NCBI GenBank assembly: GCA_051005695.1
Contig: JBPCJC010000071.1
Coordinates: forward strand, 4,568-68,567
DNA length: 64,000 nucleotides
Direction of reading: 5' to 3'
Source of the DNA: JACCTI01 sp051005695
GTDB lineage: Bacteria > Verrucomicrobiota > Verrucomicrobiia > Chthoniobacterales > UBA10450
Shown here: piece by piece, positions 53,091 to 62,995 of the stretch
Numbering within the stretch: the first letter of the stretch is position 1
Layout: each line of letters starts with the position of its first letter
Made by a program: the position numbers and the translations under genes
The notes under the pieces: model-generated
Databases searched by the model: none
What the model was told of the DNA's origin: nothing
The model's input: only the letters and a program-made list of their open reading frames with translations

Positions 53091-54989
53091 TTGCGGAAAT
53101 TCACCGCGGTGAAAAATCTTTTCGGTCGCGTGAGGCGCGCCGTGAGCAAACGCTCGCTCGGCCCGGCGGATTTCGTTTTCGCCTTCACGCTCGTTATCCG
53201 GCTCATCGCTCTGGCCCGGTTAACTTCCTCGCCCTTCCTCCTGCCGACGCGGGGCGACATGTATTTCTACAACGACTGGGCGCAGCGGATTCTCCAGGGA
53301 CAGTGGAGCGACCAGCACGCGTTTTACGGTCTGCCGCTCTACGCCTATTTGCTGGCCTTTCTCTACAAACTTTTTGGCTACAGCCCGTTTGTTCCCGGTT
53401 TGCTGCAGGCCGTCCTCGAAGCCGGCACGTCGGCCCTGATTTACAAAATTGCGACGCAGGTCTTCGCAAATGAGAATTCCGCGCCTTCCGCATGGAAGTG
53501 GAGCGGCGCGAAAGTCATCGGCGTCGGCGCGGCTGTGACCTGGGCGTTTTTTGTCCCGGCGCAGGCTTACTCGGTAATCCTGATGCCGACCACGTGGCTG
53601 ATTTTCGTTTTCTGGTTTGTCGTCTGGGAGCTGGTGAAAGCGCAGACCGCGCCAGGCCGATGGCGCGCCTTCTTGCTCGGATTGCTGATCGGGTTCACCG
53701 CGATGGGGATCGCGACTATCCTTTTTATCGTCCCGTTGGTGCTGGTTGCGATTTTTCTCCGACCAGTCTCGGTGAACGAGGGCGAACAACCGTCCGCTCT
53801 CATCGCAAAACTGGCCGCCGTCTTCTTGCTCGCCGTGGGTCTCGGCCTCGGCACTTCGCCCTGTTGGCTGCACAATTATCTCATCGCGCACGATCGCGTG
53901 ACGCTCTCCGCGCACAGCGGGATCAACTTCTGGATCGGCAACAACCCGATCGCCAACGGCTATCCTCGCTTTCCGCCCGGGCTGCGCGCCGGTCAGGCGG
54001 CGATGTTGCAGGATTCGATCGCGGTCGCCGAGGCAGCCGCCGGACATCCGCTGAAACGTTCGGCGGTTTCCGCCTATTGGTCGGCGAAAGCCTCGAATTT
54101 CATCCGCACGAATCCGGGCGCGTGGCTCCGGTTGGTTTGGCGGAAGGTCGAAAACTTTTGGAGCGCGTTTCAGTACGACGATCTCAGCATCATCACGAAC
54201 CTCCGCGCCGAAGGAGTGATTTTGCCGGGGCCGCGGTTTGGCTTAATCGCCGCGCTCGCGCTTCCCGGAATGCTGCTGGCGTACCGAAGATATCGGTGCT
54301 CGCGCTGGATCCTCGCGGCGGTTTTGCTGCACATGGGTTCGCTCCTGACCGTCTTCGTGACCGAACGTTACCGGCTAGCGGCCGCGCCGGGTCTGCTCCT
54401 CTTCGCCGCTTTTGGTCTCTGGCAATTCTGGCGCAACTGCTCGTTAGGCGAATATCGCTCGGCCGGGATTTATCTCGGCGCGCTGGCGGCGGCGACCCTC
54501 TTCGTTTCCCAGCCGCAGCGAGATCCCGCGCTCTGGGCGCTCGATGCCTACAACTCCGGCTGGCAGGCGCTAGATTCCGAAAATCTCGCGCTCGCGCAGG
54601 AGAAATTGGAACTCGCGCGAGCTTACGTGCCGGACAACGCGGAGATCAATCTCGCGCTCGGCAATCTTTGGATGGCGCGCCGCGACACCGCCCGCGCGGA
54701 ACTTTTTTATCGCGCCACGCTCGCGATTGAGCCGGAGCACAAATCCGCCCTGAGCAATCTCGGCGTTCTCACCTTGGAAGAAAATCGCGCGCCCGAAGCG
54801 GTCCGCCTTTTGCGCGCGGCTCTCGCCGTGCAGGCGAACGACGCGAAAACGCATTACCTGCTCGCGCGTGCCTTGCTCGCCACCGGCGATAAAAATGGCG
54901 CATTCACGGAAGCGGAAACCGCGCTCCAGCTAAAGCCCGCGCAGCCGGAGTTTGCCGAGCTGCGTCGCCGCATTCTGGAAAACCCTTAG
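53091..54989 (+). CDS. GT39-like membrane protein with TPR tail
   Basis: 632 residues; TTG 53091 or GTG 53109 is the start. About nine membrane helices up to residue 440, RGDMYFYNDWAQRIL near 60 as the acidic site. C-terminal TPRs (LAQEKLELARAYVPDNAE, ARAELFYRATLAIEPEHKS, KTHYLLARALLATGDKNG). It belongs to the same broad mannosyltransferase-like group as its neighbours. CSLGEY comes from an exact dispersed word (54440). Confidence 0.82.
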   Translation: MRKFTAVKNLFGRVRRAVSKRSLGPADFVFAFTLVIRLIALARLTSSPFLLPTRGDMYFYNDWAQRILQGQWSDQHAFYGLPLYAYLLAFLYKLFGYSPFVPGLLQAVLEAGTSALIYKIATQVFANENSAPSAWKWSGAKVIGVGAAVTWAFFVPAQAYSVILMPTTWLIFVFWFVVWELVKAQTAPGRWRAFLLGLLIGFTAMGIATILFIVPLVLVAIFLRPVSVNEGEQPSALIAKLAAVFLLAVGLGLGTSPCWLHNYLIAHDRVTLSAHSGINFWIGNNPIANGYPRFPPGLRAGQAAMLQDSIAVAEAAAGHPLKRSAVSAYWSAKASNFIRTNPGAWLRLVWRKVENFWSAFQYDDLSIITNLRAEGVILPGPRFGLIAALALPGMLLAYRRYRCSRWILAAVLLHMGSLLTVFVTERYRLAAAPGLLLFAAFGLWQFWRNCSLGEYRSAGIYLGALAAATLFVSQPQRDPALWALDAYNSGWQALDSENLALAQEKLELARAYVPDNAEINLALGNLWMARRDTARAELFYRATLAIEPEHKSALSNLGVLTLEENRAPEAVRLLRAALAVQANDAKTHYLLARALLATGDKNGAFTEAETALQLKPAQPEFAELRRRILENP

Positions 54990-55034
54990 CTTCTTCCCCC
55001 ACTGGCACGCGCTCAGCTACGGAGTGCAGGGCGC

Positions 55035-57296
55035 ATGGCCGTGGTCTGCCTTGCCGCTGACATGAACTCCCTCATTGCCCGCGTGGAAAGACTCAAGTGG
55101 CCGCATGCTGCCCTGATTCTTCTCGCCATTTTTCTCGCAGCGAACTGGCAAATTCTTGCCGGTCGCGTCTTCGAACGCTGGGATGCCTACGTTCTCGGCG
55201 CGCCGGCTTATTCGCTGCTCGCGGATTTCGCGCGCTCCGGCCGGATTGTCTATTGGGATCCTTGGATCGCCGGCGGCTCGCCGGATTTCGCGATTGTCGG
55301 CTCCGCGGTTTTTTCGCCGGAAGTTTTGCTCTTTGCACTGATCACCGGGATGGGGCACCACGCGTATCTCGCGTTTTGGTTGATCGTCTGGTTGAGCGGC
55401 GGGATGGGAATCTTGCTGCTCGCGCGACATCTGCAGGTGCCGGTCTGGGGCGGTCTCGCGGTTGCGCTCGGGTTTGTTTTTTCCGGTTTTTACACCGGGC
55501 ACGCGGAGCACACGAGCGTGCTCTACTCGTATTCCGCGCTGCCGTTTATTCTTTGGCGGCTCGACGTTGCCTTCATGCAGCGACGGTTTTTGCCGGCGGC
55601 ACAAGCGGGCGCGATCTGGGGTTTGTCGGCCCTGGCGGGTTATCCGGCATTAACCGTCTCCACCGTCGGGCTGGTGGGCGCGTGGGGCATCGGCCGATAT
55701 TTTTTCGCGGCCGACGAAGAGCGCGCGCAAGATTGGAAACGCGGGTTGTTATACCTGCTCACCATGGGCGCGATCGGCGTGGTTATTCTTTCGCCGGCTT
55801 ACATCAGTGGCGCTTACGAAGGCCGCGGCTACAGCGATCGCAGCGCGCCCTTGACGCGCGAATTTGCGCTCAACTCCAATGCGCTCCATCCCGGTGCACT
55901 CGCGACTTTGAGCAGCCCGGCGTTGATCGGGCTGAAACTTTTCCAGCGCAGTCTCTGGTCTTATACCGATGTCTCGAGCGCAAATCTCTACACCGGCGGC
56001 GTCACCCTGCTCCTCGCGCTCCTTAGCCTAACGAGTAGTCGATCACGGCGCTGGCGCTGGTTCCTCGGCGCGCTCGCGCTCTTCGCCCTGGCCTGTGCCA
56101 TCTCCGTGGCGCTTCCGCTCCGCGGCTGGCTTTTCGATCTTCTCCCGCCGACTCGTTTTTTCCGTCACTCGAGCATGCTCCGCGGTTTCGTTTTATTCCT
56201 CTTCAGCATCCTCGCCCTCTTCGGCGCGCGCGATCTCGCGGAGACGCGGCGCGATCCCGCAGCCGCAAGGCGTTTGAGTTTGCTCGCGCCCTTGCTTGCA
56301 CTGCCGGCGACGATTGCTTTTGTCAGCGTGCTCGTCATCGCCAACCTCGAACACCGCGAACGCTTTCTCGCCGGGGCGCATTTTGTTTTCCTTTGGGGAA
56401 GCCTGACCCTCGCGGGCCTGATGATGATGCGCGGACGCAAGAGTTCCTTCCTGCCGGCGATGCTCCTTCTCGTCGCGCTCGTCGATGGAATCGCGGCGTC
56501 TCATTTCAGCGAAGGCACGATGTACAGCAAAGGTCTGCGGCCGAAGATGCCGTTCCCGGCGTCGTCTTCGGTGGACCTGGGAGCGGCTGGTTTTTGGCGG
56601 GCGCTCGGCGCGGGCGAGAACGTGAATCAATATTTCAAGGTCCCGGCCTTTCGCAGTTACGCGCCGTTTGAAAATGGTTTTCAACGCGCCATCGCCGCGA
56701 AGCCGATCCTCCACCAGATGGCGATTGGCGATGATCGGACTTGGTTCGCCCCCGCGGCGCCGGCAGTCGCGCCGACCCAAGAAGCATTCGATGCCTTTGC
56801 CGAACGCGTGACCAACCTGCGCGCGCCGATCATTCTCCGCCATCCTCGCGCGGCCATGCTGCACGATAAGGTCTCGTTAGGCGAGGATCGCGCGACGATT
56901 GAAAAAACGGCCGCGGCCATCCTCGCGCCGACCAATGTCGACCAATATTTACCCGAGAAACTTGTCCTCGAAACGACCGTGCCGAGTGACGGTTGGCTGA
57001 TGGTGACCGAGCGCTGGTCGCGCAGTTGGCGTGCAACCGTCAACGGGATCGAGCGTCCGGTTGAGGGCGCGAATTTCATCTTCCGTCTCGTCCCAGTGGT
57101 GCGCGGAAGAAACCGGATCGAGTTTTCCTATCATCCCTTTGCCATGCCCGCTTTGTTGATCGCAAGCTGGTCAATGGCGGGATTGGTCGGCCTGTGGAGC
57201 CTGGTTGGTCTGCGGAAACGGCGACCCGCGGACGTTTGCGAAACGGAAGCAGCCGCGCTCTTTCCAGTGGCCGCGATTTCCGGCAGCCCATCATGA
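55035..57296 (+). CDS. YfhO-like polytopic membrane protein
   Basis: 753 residues; ATG 55062 is an alternative start. About twelve membrane helices, with WDAYVLGAPAYSLLADFARSG near 50 and YWDPWIAGGSPDF as the YfhO family feature, and a C-terminal soluble part (about 600-720) ending in YHPFAMPALLIASW. YfhO proteins glycosylate lipoteichoic acid in Firmicutes; the target here is unknown. The next gene starts inside its stop (ATGA). Confidence 0.82.
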   Translation: MAVVCLAADMNSLIARVERLKWPHAALILLAIFLAANWQILAGRVFERWDAYVLGAPAYSLLADFARSGRIVYWDPWIAGGSPDFAIVGSAVFSPEVLLFALITGMGHHAYLAFWLIVWLSGGMGILLLARHLQVPVWGGLAVALGFVFSGFYTGHAEHTSVLYSYSALPFILWRLDVAFMQRRFLPAAQAGAIWGLSALAGYPALTVSTVGLVGAWGIGRYFFAADEERAQDWKRGLLYLLTMGAIGVVILSPAYISGAYEGRGYSDRSAPLTREFALNSNALHPGALATLSSPALIGLKLFQRSLWSYTDVSSANLYTGGVTLLLALLSLTSSRSRRWRWFLGALALFALACAISVALPLRGWLFDLLPPTRFFRHSSMLRGFVLFLFSILALFGARDLAETRRDPAAARRLSLLAPLLALPATIAFVSVLVIANLEHRERFLAGAHFVFLWGSLTLAGLMMMRGRKSSFLPAMLLLVALVDGIAASHFSEGTMYSKGLRPKMPFPASSSVDLGAAGFWRALGAGENVNQYFKVPAFRSYAPFENGFQRAIAAKPILHQMAIGDDRTWFAPAAPAVAPTQEAFDAFAERVTNLRAPIILRHPRAAMLHDKVSLGEDRATIEKTAAAILAPTNVDQYLPEKLVLETTVPSDGWLMVTERWSRSWRATVNGIERPVEGANFIFRLVPVVRGRNRIEFSYHPFAMPALLIASWSMAGLVGLWSLVGLRKRRPADVCETEAAALFPVAAISGSPS

Positions 57297-58924
57297 TTTC
57301 CCTCACCGCAACCCGCGCCCGGCGTTTCGAATTTTTCAGCGCGCTTGCCCTGACCGCCCTTTTGGTGGTGATGCACTTCGTGCTCCTGCTGAATCGCGGC
57401 CCGCTCTGGCGCGATGAGATCAGCAGTCTCGCGCTCGCCAGCGCGCCGACCCTGAAACAATTCTGGGCCGGGCTGGCACTCGATCCGTTGCCGGCATTTT
57501 TTCCGCTGCTGCTGCGCGTTTGGCGGGGGATCGTGGGCGACGGTGATTTCTCGCTGCGTCTGCTCGGTTTTTTCATCGGGCTCGGCAGCCTGGGTGCGTT
57601 TTGGTGGAGCGCGCGCCTCACCGGGCGGAGGACGCCGATCGTGGCGCTCGTCTCGTTAGGCCTGTGCCCGACCCTTTTTATCTGGGGCGATTCTTTGCGT
57701 GGTTACGGCCTGGGCGTTGGCTGCGTGGTCGTCGCTTTCGCTCTTTTCTGGAAACTGATCGAAGCCCCGAGCGCGTGGATTTTTTCCGCGACCACCCTCG
57801 CGGCCATCCTCAGCGTGCAATCGATTTACTCAAATGCGTTGCTCATTTTTTCCTGCGGAATCGGAGCCGCCGCGGTCGCCGCCCGGCGTGGTCAGTGGGG
57901 ACGGGTGGGTCTCGTGCTTCTGGCGGGCGTGATCGCCGCGCTCACTCTTCTGCCTTACGTCCCGCTTTGGCGGGCGACCGCCGAATGGGCCGGCCTGGCC
58001 AAGATCGATTACTCGTTAGGCAGCTCTGCCTGGATGCTCGGGCTGGCACTCCTCGGGCTGCATAATTTCCTTTTGTGGCTCTGGTTTGTCCTGATCGTCG
58101 GGGCCGTGGTGATCGCTCTCGTTCGTCAGCGGCCGGGAAGTGGTGAGCGCGACTCGGCGCTTTACGCGCTGATCGCTTCTGCCGGCGGATTCATCTGCAC
58201 GATGGCGTTTTTCTGGTTCGTCGGCTGGGGCACGAACGTCTGGTACTACCTTCCGATGCTTGCGGTCGCGGCGGTCGGGATTGATTTGATTTGTGATTTT
58301 CGCGAAGCCGGTCGGCGTGTCGCGCTTGCTCGCGTCGCCGTGCCGCTCCTCGCGGTCGGGCTTTGTTTGCCGGCCGCGTTGCGCGGGACGGAGGTGCGCG
58401 CGTCCAATATCGATCAGGTGGCGCAGGTGATTTCGAAACACGCGACCGCCGGCGATCTCGTCGTCCTCTGGCCATCAGTCGATGGGATCACGTTCAAGCG
58501 GTATTTCCGCGGCGATCTCGCCTGGACCACGATTCCGGAGATCCAAAATTTTCCGGCCCAACCAGGCGATGACGTGCTCGCGCCCTTTCGCCGCGCCGAT
58601 GGAATTCAGCCGACGCTCGAGCGGATCGACGCGGCCCTGAAAGCGCATCATCGCGTTTGGATCGCGTCGACCTGGCCGCTCAGACTTTCGGACGGTCCGG
58701 TGAAAACGGTGCCGCCGTTGCGCGCGCACGATCCGCGCGTTCTCGGAAATTTTCTCTGGGGTTGGGGCTATCTGCTGGCGAACGAACTCCAACTGCACGC
58801 GCACCAAATGCAGGTGGTCGCGCTGCCGCACGATCAGCCGGTCAGCATCTACGAACGCTCGACGGTTATGACCTTCAGTGGTTGGAACGAAGAGCCGCTG
58901 GCGGCCCCGTTAACTGCTCGTTAG
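57293..58924 (+). CDS. GT39-like membrane glycosyltransferase
   Basis: 543 residues from ATG 57293. About ten membrane helices; RGPLWRDEISSLALAS near 35 is the acidic motif of the dolichyl/undecaprenyl-phosphate mannosyltransferase type. It is paralogous to the convergent gene at 58939 (GALWRDEVNSLEVAS, GYGLG versus AYGLG). Its stop TAG lies in an exact dispersed-word copy (58917), 14 bases from the end of that paralogue. SLGLC and SLGSS are also from exact copies. Confidence 0.85.
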   Translation: MISLTATRARRFEFFSALALTALLVVMHFVLLLNRGPLWRDEISSLALASAPTLKQFWAGLALDPLPAFFPLLLRVWRGIVGDGDFSLRLLGFFIGLGSLGAFWWSARLTGRRTPIVALVSLGLCPTLFIWGDSLRGYGLGVGCVVVAFALFWKLIEAPSAWIFSATTLAAILSVQSIYSNALLIFSCGIGAAAVAARRGQWGRVGLVLLAGVIAALTLLPYVPLWRATAEWAGLAKIDYSLGSSAWMLGLALLGLHNFLLWLWFVLIVGAVVIALVRQRPGSGERDSALYALIASAGGFICTMAFFWFVGWGTNVWYYLPMLAVAAVGIDLICDFREAGRRVALARVAVPLLAVGLCLPAALRGTEVRASNIDQVAQVISKHATAGDLVVLWPSVDGITFKRYFRGDLAWTTIPEIQNFPAQPGDDVLAPFRRADGIQPTLERIDAALKAHHRVWIASTWPLRLSDGPVKTVPPLRAHDPRVLGNFLWGWGYLLANELQLHAHQMQVVALPHDQPVSIYERSTVMTFSGWNEEPLAAPLTAR

Positions 58925-58938
58925 GCAAGCGCGTCCGC

Positions 58939-60582
58939 TCAGAGCGAGGCCGTTTCGCGAAAACCGTGGAAGCGGCTGAGCGGCAGGTTTTCGAATTTGA
59001 TCACCGTCCGCGGAACCGGCACGAGCACGCGTTCGAAACCGAGGATGTGATTCTGCAGGAAGTAACTCGTCTGCTGCGACCACGAGGGATAAAAACCTTC
59101 GCCGACCCAGCCGTCCTCGCCGTCATGACCGGGCGCCACCACCGCCGGTCGCTCGCCCGGCGGCACGAAGTCGAGCGCGCCGATCAGCCACACATCGTGA
59201 CCGCGGCTGAGCGTCGCCCCGATTTGCCGGAGCACCGGCGCGAGCGGATCGGTCTGCGTCATCTGAAATTTCGAGAGATCGCAGCGATGAAAACGCAAAT
59301 CCGCGATCGGCGGGATGGTCGTGGAAGTCGCCGGCCCTTGGTAGTAGCGGCGGAAGGAGATCCCGTAGTTCCAGGTGTTGATCAGGATGAGATCGTCCTT
59401 TTTGGCTAACGAGTGCAAGCGCGCGGCGATGGTGTCGATATTCGATTGCCGCAGTTCCAATTCCTGCGTGGCCGGGAAAATCGCGCAGCCGATAAAAAGG
59501 AGCGCGAAGGCCAAGCGCGCGCCGCTCACAAAAGTGCGCGGCGGCAATGACGCGAAAATGATTTCCAGACAGGTCGCGCCGAAAGCCACGAAGGCGACGT
59601 AGTACCACGGTTGTGTCGGATAACTGAGGACGCGCAGGAAAATCGCGTAGCCGAGCACGCCAATGACGAGCATCACGCTCGCGAAAAGCATCCGATCCTG
59701 GCGCACGCGAGTCGCCTCATCGGAGCTGCGCGGCCAAAGATTCGCGACGGCGGCGACCAGCGCGAGAGCGAGCAATCCGACCCAGATCCAATTAGCCGCG
59801 GCGATCGGCGAGCCCAGCGTTTCGCTGAGTTTTCCCCACAAATATGCGAAACCGATCTCGGCTTTGAATTGGAAATTCCAACTGCGGACGTGCTTGATTG
59901 TGGGCAGATAGGGCAACATCGAAAGCGCGCAGATCGCGCCGATCGCAAGCAAGCTGGCGCCGCGCTGCCATTCTCTGCGGCGCGCATTCACGGCCACGCC
60001 CGCGAGACAAATTGCGAAGAGGAGCACGGCGTTGTAGTAGAGCGTTTGCACCGCGAGCAGCGCGGCCAGGAGCGCGAGCAGCAAACGCCAGGGCGCGCCG
60101 GTTTCGACGAATTTCCAAATCGCGCCGATCGTGAGCAGCATTAGCAAAGTGCCGAGGCCGTAAGCGCGAATGGAATCGCTGTAACGGATGACCATCGGAT
60201 TGAAGCCGATGAGCGCGAGCGACAAGAGCGGCGCACCGAGCCGGAACCAGCGCGCGTTCATCCAGATCGCGCCGAGAATCAGCAGCCCGATAACGACGCC
60301 GAAAACACGCAGGCCGGCGTCGCTGATTTCCGCGGGCACGCCCACGAACGGTCGCAGAACGAGAAAAAACAACGCCGGAAAGGAATCGAAGTCGAGGCAA
60401 TGCCAAAGCTCGCCGAGGGTGCGCACGCTCGCGACTTCGAGGCTGTTCACTTCATCACGCCAGAGCGCACCGGCCGAGACGCCGAAGAGAATGTGCAAGC
60501 CCGCGGCGAGGAGGGTGGCGACACCGGCCGCGATCAACGCCACCCGCGGCGCGGTGATCGCGGGCGCGCCTTCAGTTTTCAT
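58939..60582 (-). CDS. GT39-like membrane glycosyltransferase, paralogue of the preceding gene
   Basis: 547 residues from ATG 60582, which overlaps the FkbM gene stop; a longer frame to 60858 would run through that gene. About ten membrane helices, GALWRDEVNSLEVAS near 35, then IRAYGLGTLLML and YVAFVAFGATCLE. Donor is probably a polyprenyl-phosphate sugar. It forms a unit with FkbM upstream. The two paralogues end 14 bases apart. Confidence 0.85.
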   Translation of the reverse strand: MKTEGAPAITAPRVALIAAGVATLLAAGLHILFGVSAGALWRDEVNSLEVASVRTLGELWHCLDFDSFPALFFLVLRPFVGVPAEISDAGLRVFGVVIGLLILGAIWMNARWFRLGAPLLSLALIGFNPMVIRYSDSIRAYGLGTLLMLLTIGAIWKFVETGAPWRLLLALLAALLAVQTLYYNAVLLFAICLAGVAVNARRREWQRGASLLAIGAICALSMLPYLPTIKHVRSWNFQFKAEIGFAYLWGKLSETLGSPIAAANWIWVGLLALALVAAVANLWPRSSDEATRVRQDRMLFASVMLVIGVLGYAIFLRVLSYPTQPWYYVAFVAFGATCLEIIFASLPPRTFVSGARLAFALLFIGCAIFPATQELELRQSNIDTIAARLHSLAKKDDLILINTWNYGISFRRYYQGPATSTTIPPIADLRFHRCDLSKFQMTQTDPLAPVLRQIGATLSRGHDVWLIGALDFVPPGERPAVVAPGHDGEDGWVGEGFYPSWSQQTSYFLQNHILGFERVLVPVPRTVIKFENLPLSRFHGFRETASL

Positions 60583-61459
60583 CCAAAACTCCCGGCCGTG
60601 CGGCCAGCAAATTGGTGTAACCGTTCCGGCCCAATTGCCTAACGAGAGGTTGGGCGTCGGGCAAAGGCTGGAAAGCGTTTTTCGCGGGTCGGTAAATTTC
60701 AAAACCGCGCGTGCGCAGGAGTTCGAGTAACGCTTCCGCACTGGCGCCGGCGGCGCGCAAACCGGCTGGCCAGAATTCGAAGAAAATGCGCGCGCGCGGG
60801 CTGGCCGCGAGGGTTTCATCCATGCCTGACAACGCCGCCAGCTCGTGGCCCTGGACATCGATCTTCACGAAATCGACCACGCGCTCCGGCAGGACGGAAT
60901 CGACTGTCACGATCTCCACTTCGAGCGCGTCCGCGCCCGCCTGGTTTTGTCCGAGGCTGTTGTTTCCCGAGTTGAAGGGCGAACGCTGGAGAAGCATCCG
61001 GCCGGCCTTGGCCCCGGCGGCAGCTTGGAAAATGGTCACGTTATCGGCGCGATTGGCGGCACAGTTTTCGCGCAGGGTGGCGCAGAGATTGGTCTCCGGT
61101 TCGAAGGAATAAACGCGCCCGTTAGCACTCGTTAGGCGAGCCAGCAGGAGGGAATACAATCCGATGTTGGCGCCGATATCGACGATGCGCATTCCGGGTT
61201 GCACGAGCCGGCGAAAAAGCGCCGCTTCCTCCGCGCCCATCCAGCCGAGACGATGAAGCGCGAGAAAGAGCAATCGATCCGCCGAAGCGGCGCGCAGCTC
61301 CTGATCCCAAACCCGAAGCCGCCGCTGCCAAATCGGAGCGTGATTGAAATCGTAGCAGAGCGCGGGAAGCATTTGTGGCCATGCTCGACGCGGCTGGTGC
61401 GCCGTGCCAAAGGGGTTCACAAAAAACTCCCGGCGGGATGGCCGGACCTCGCTCGGCAT
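60572..61459 (-). CDS. FkbM family methyltransferase
   Basis: 295 residues. The SAM-binding VDIGANIGLYSLLLARL near 90 and VDFVKIDVQGHELAALSGM near 205 are FkbM marks. It likely adds a methyl group to a sugar oxygen in the glycan made by this region. It is followed, with an 11-base overlap, by a GT39-like gene and preceded by the methyltransferase-GT2 fusion, so one - strand operon. Confidence 0.92.
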   Translation of the reverse strand: MPSEVRPSRREFFVNPFGTAHQPRRAWPQMLPALCYDFNHAPIWQRRLRVWDQELRAASADRLLFLALHRLGWMGAEEAALFRRLVQPGMRIVDIGANIGLYSLLLARLTSANGRVYSFEPETNLCATLRENCAANRADNVTIFQAAAGAKAGRMLLQRSPFNSGNNSLGQNQAGADALEVEIVTVDSVLPERVVDFVKIDVQGHELAALSGMDETLAASPRARIFFEFWPAGLRAAGASAEALLELLRTRGFEIYRPAKNAFQPLPDAQPLVRQLGRNGYTNLLAARPGVLDEN

Positions 61460-61462
61460 TGC

Positions 61463-62944
61463 TTAGACCAGTTTGATCCGAGTGATCGCGAGCAGGAGCA
61501 TGCGCAGCAAAATCATTCCGTGGCGCCAGCGTTGGATATTGGTTTCGCCATAGGTGCGGTCGCGATAACGGATCGGGATGTCGGCGATTTTCAGGTGGAG
61601 ATGATTGCCGCCGAAGAGCAGATCGAAGTCGCCGAAAGGATCGAAGTCGCCGAAGTGCGCGCGGTTCGCCGCGATCCGCTGGTAGTCGGATTTAAAGAGG
61701 ACCTTGGTCCCGCAAAGCGTGTCTTTCACCGGCTGGCCGAGCGCCCAACTGAAGGCGAGACCGAAGAATTTGTTCGCGACAAAATTACAGAAACGCATGG
61801 CCTTGCCTTCCATCGGATAAACCAGGCGGACGCCGTTCGCGAAATCCGCGCGGCCGGAAACAAGCACGTCGTAAAACTTCGGCAGCTCTTCCGGCGGCAT
61901 GGTCAAATCGGCATCGAGGATCATCAGGATCTCGCCAGTCGCCGCTTCGAAAGCTTCGCGGACCGCATTGCCTTTGCCGCGGCCGGTTTGGCGCATGGTC
62001 TTGATGTCGAGATCGGGATACGCGTTCTTCACCCGCTCAATCTCCATCCAGGTGGAATCGGTCGAGTTGCCTTCAACGAAAATGATTTCGGTATGTCGGC
62101 CGAGCGGCGGCGTGCGTCGGACCGCGGCCTCAATATTTCCGGCTTCGTTGCGCGCGGGAATGATGACCGAAACCGTTTTCGCGGCCATCGGTTGCCGGAT
62201 TGGTCGCGCAACTTGAAAGACGGTCAGCGCGAGCTGCGAAAAAATCGGCGCGACGAATCGGTTGATGAATTTTTCCAAACCGAAAAACGGCACCGCCATG
62301 AGCAGACGACTTTGTTGCTTGAGCACTTCCCAACCGGCCAGCCCGAGCATGTTGCGGACATCGGTCGAGCTGAGCCAATTGCATGGCGGATGTTCCGCGC
62401 GCAGCCCGATCGAGGAAGCGAGCGCGAGCAACGGCCGCCAAAGACCGCTGTGAAAATTCAGCAGCAGCCGGGTGCGCGGATGCGAAACCGCGTGCACTCG
62501 TTCGAGGATTTGCTGGACGTCGGCGGCGAAGTTGAGCGTTTCGGAAAGAATGACGAAGTCGAAGCGGCGCGCCAGCGCGAGATCTTCACCTGCCATGGTC
62601 TGAAATTCTCCATGCGCAACGCGGGCGCGCGCCGCGCGGATTTGAGTTTCAGAAATGTCGATCCCGACGACATCACGATTCGGCAAGAGCTCGAGCAAAT
62701 GCCCGCCGCCGCAACCGATCTCGAGCACGCTCGCATCCGCCGGAATCAGGTGGCGATAATAACCTGCGAGCAGTTTGCGATAGAAAAGGCCGCCCTTGGT
62801 CGGCTCCGTCGGCGCGGCTTGATAAAATGCGCGCAGCTTCCCGATATGACCTTCGAGCAAAGTCGAAATCGCGGGCGCCGGGAGCACGCGAAACTGCGCG
62901 TCCGTGGTCTCCTCGTAGCGAGGCGCGGAAAGGGGGGCTGACAT
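61463..62944 (-). CDS. Fused class I SAM methyltransferase and family 2 glycosyltransferase
   Basis: 493 residues from ATG 62944 (ATG 62971 is also possible). The N-terminal half has VLEIGCGGGHLLELL and DFVILSETLNFAADVQ of a class I methyltransferase; the C-terminal half (from about 258) has VSVIIPARNEAGNIEAAV, ILDADLTMPPEE and TLCGTKVLF of a GT2 polyprenyl-phosphate sugar synthase-like enzyme. It could make a lipid-linked sugar for the GT39-like genes. A gap of 3 bases leads to FkbM. Confidence 0.92.
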   Translation of the reverse strand: MSAPLSAPRYEETTDAQFRVLPAPAISTLLEGHIGKLRAFYQAAPTEPTKGGLFYRKLLAGYYRHLIPADASVLEIGCGGGHLLELLPNRDVVGIDISETQIRAARARVAHGEFQTMAGEDLALARRFDFVILSETLNFAADVQQILERVHAVSHPRTRLLLNFHSGLWRPLLALASSIGLRAEHPPCNWLSSTDVRNMLGLAGWEVLKQQSRLLMAVPFFGLEKFINRFVAPIFSQLALTVFQVARPIRQPMAAKTVSVIIPARNEAGNIEAAVRRTPPLGRHTEIIFVEGNSTDSTWMEIERVKNAYPDLDIKTMRQTGRGKGNAVREAFEAATGEILMILDADLTMPPEELPKFYDVLVSGRADFANGVRLVYPMEGKAMRFCNFVANKFFGLAFSWALGQPVKDTLCGTKVLFKSDYQRIAANRAHFGDFDPFGDFDLLFGGNHLHLKIADIPIRYRDRTYGETNIQRWRHGMILLRMLLLAITRIKLV

Positions 62945-62995
62945 CAGGCTGCCTTTTAAAGCAGGAGACAAGCCAGCGGCCGGGGTTGCGCGCGG

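Noticed and set aside
53492..54730. Long alternative + frame (412 codons) inside the GT39-like gene
   Set aside because: Arg-rich low-complexity translation overlapping a protein with clear membrane helices and TPRs.
61199..62941. Long + strand open frame (580 codons) opposite the methyltransferase-GT2 fusion
   Set aside because: Its product has no recognisable domain, while the - strand codes two clear domains; it is an antisense shadow in GC-rich DNA.
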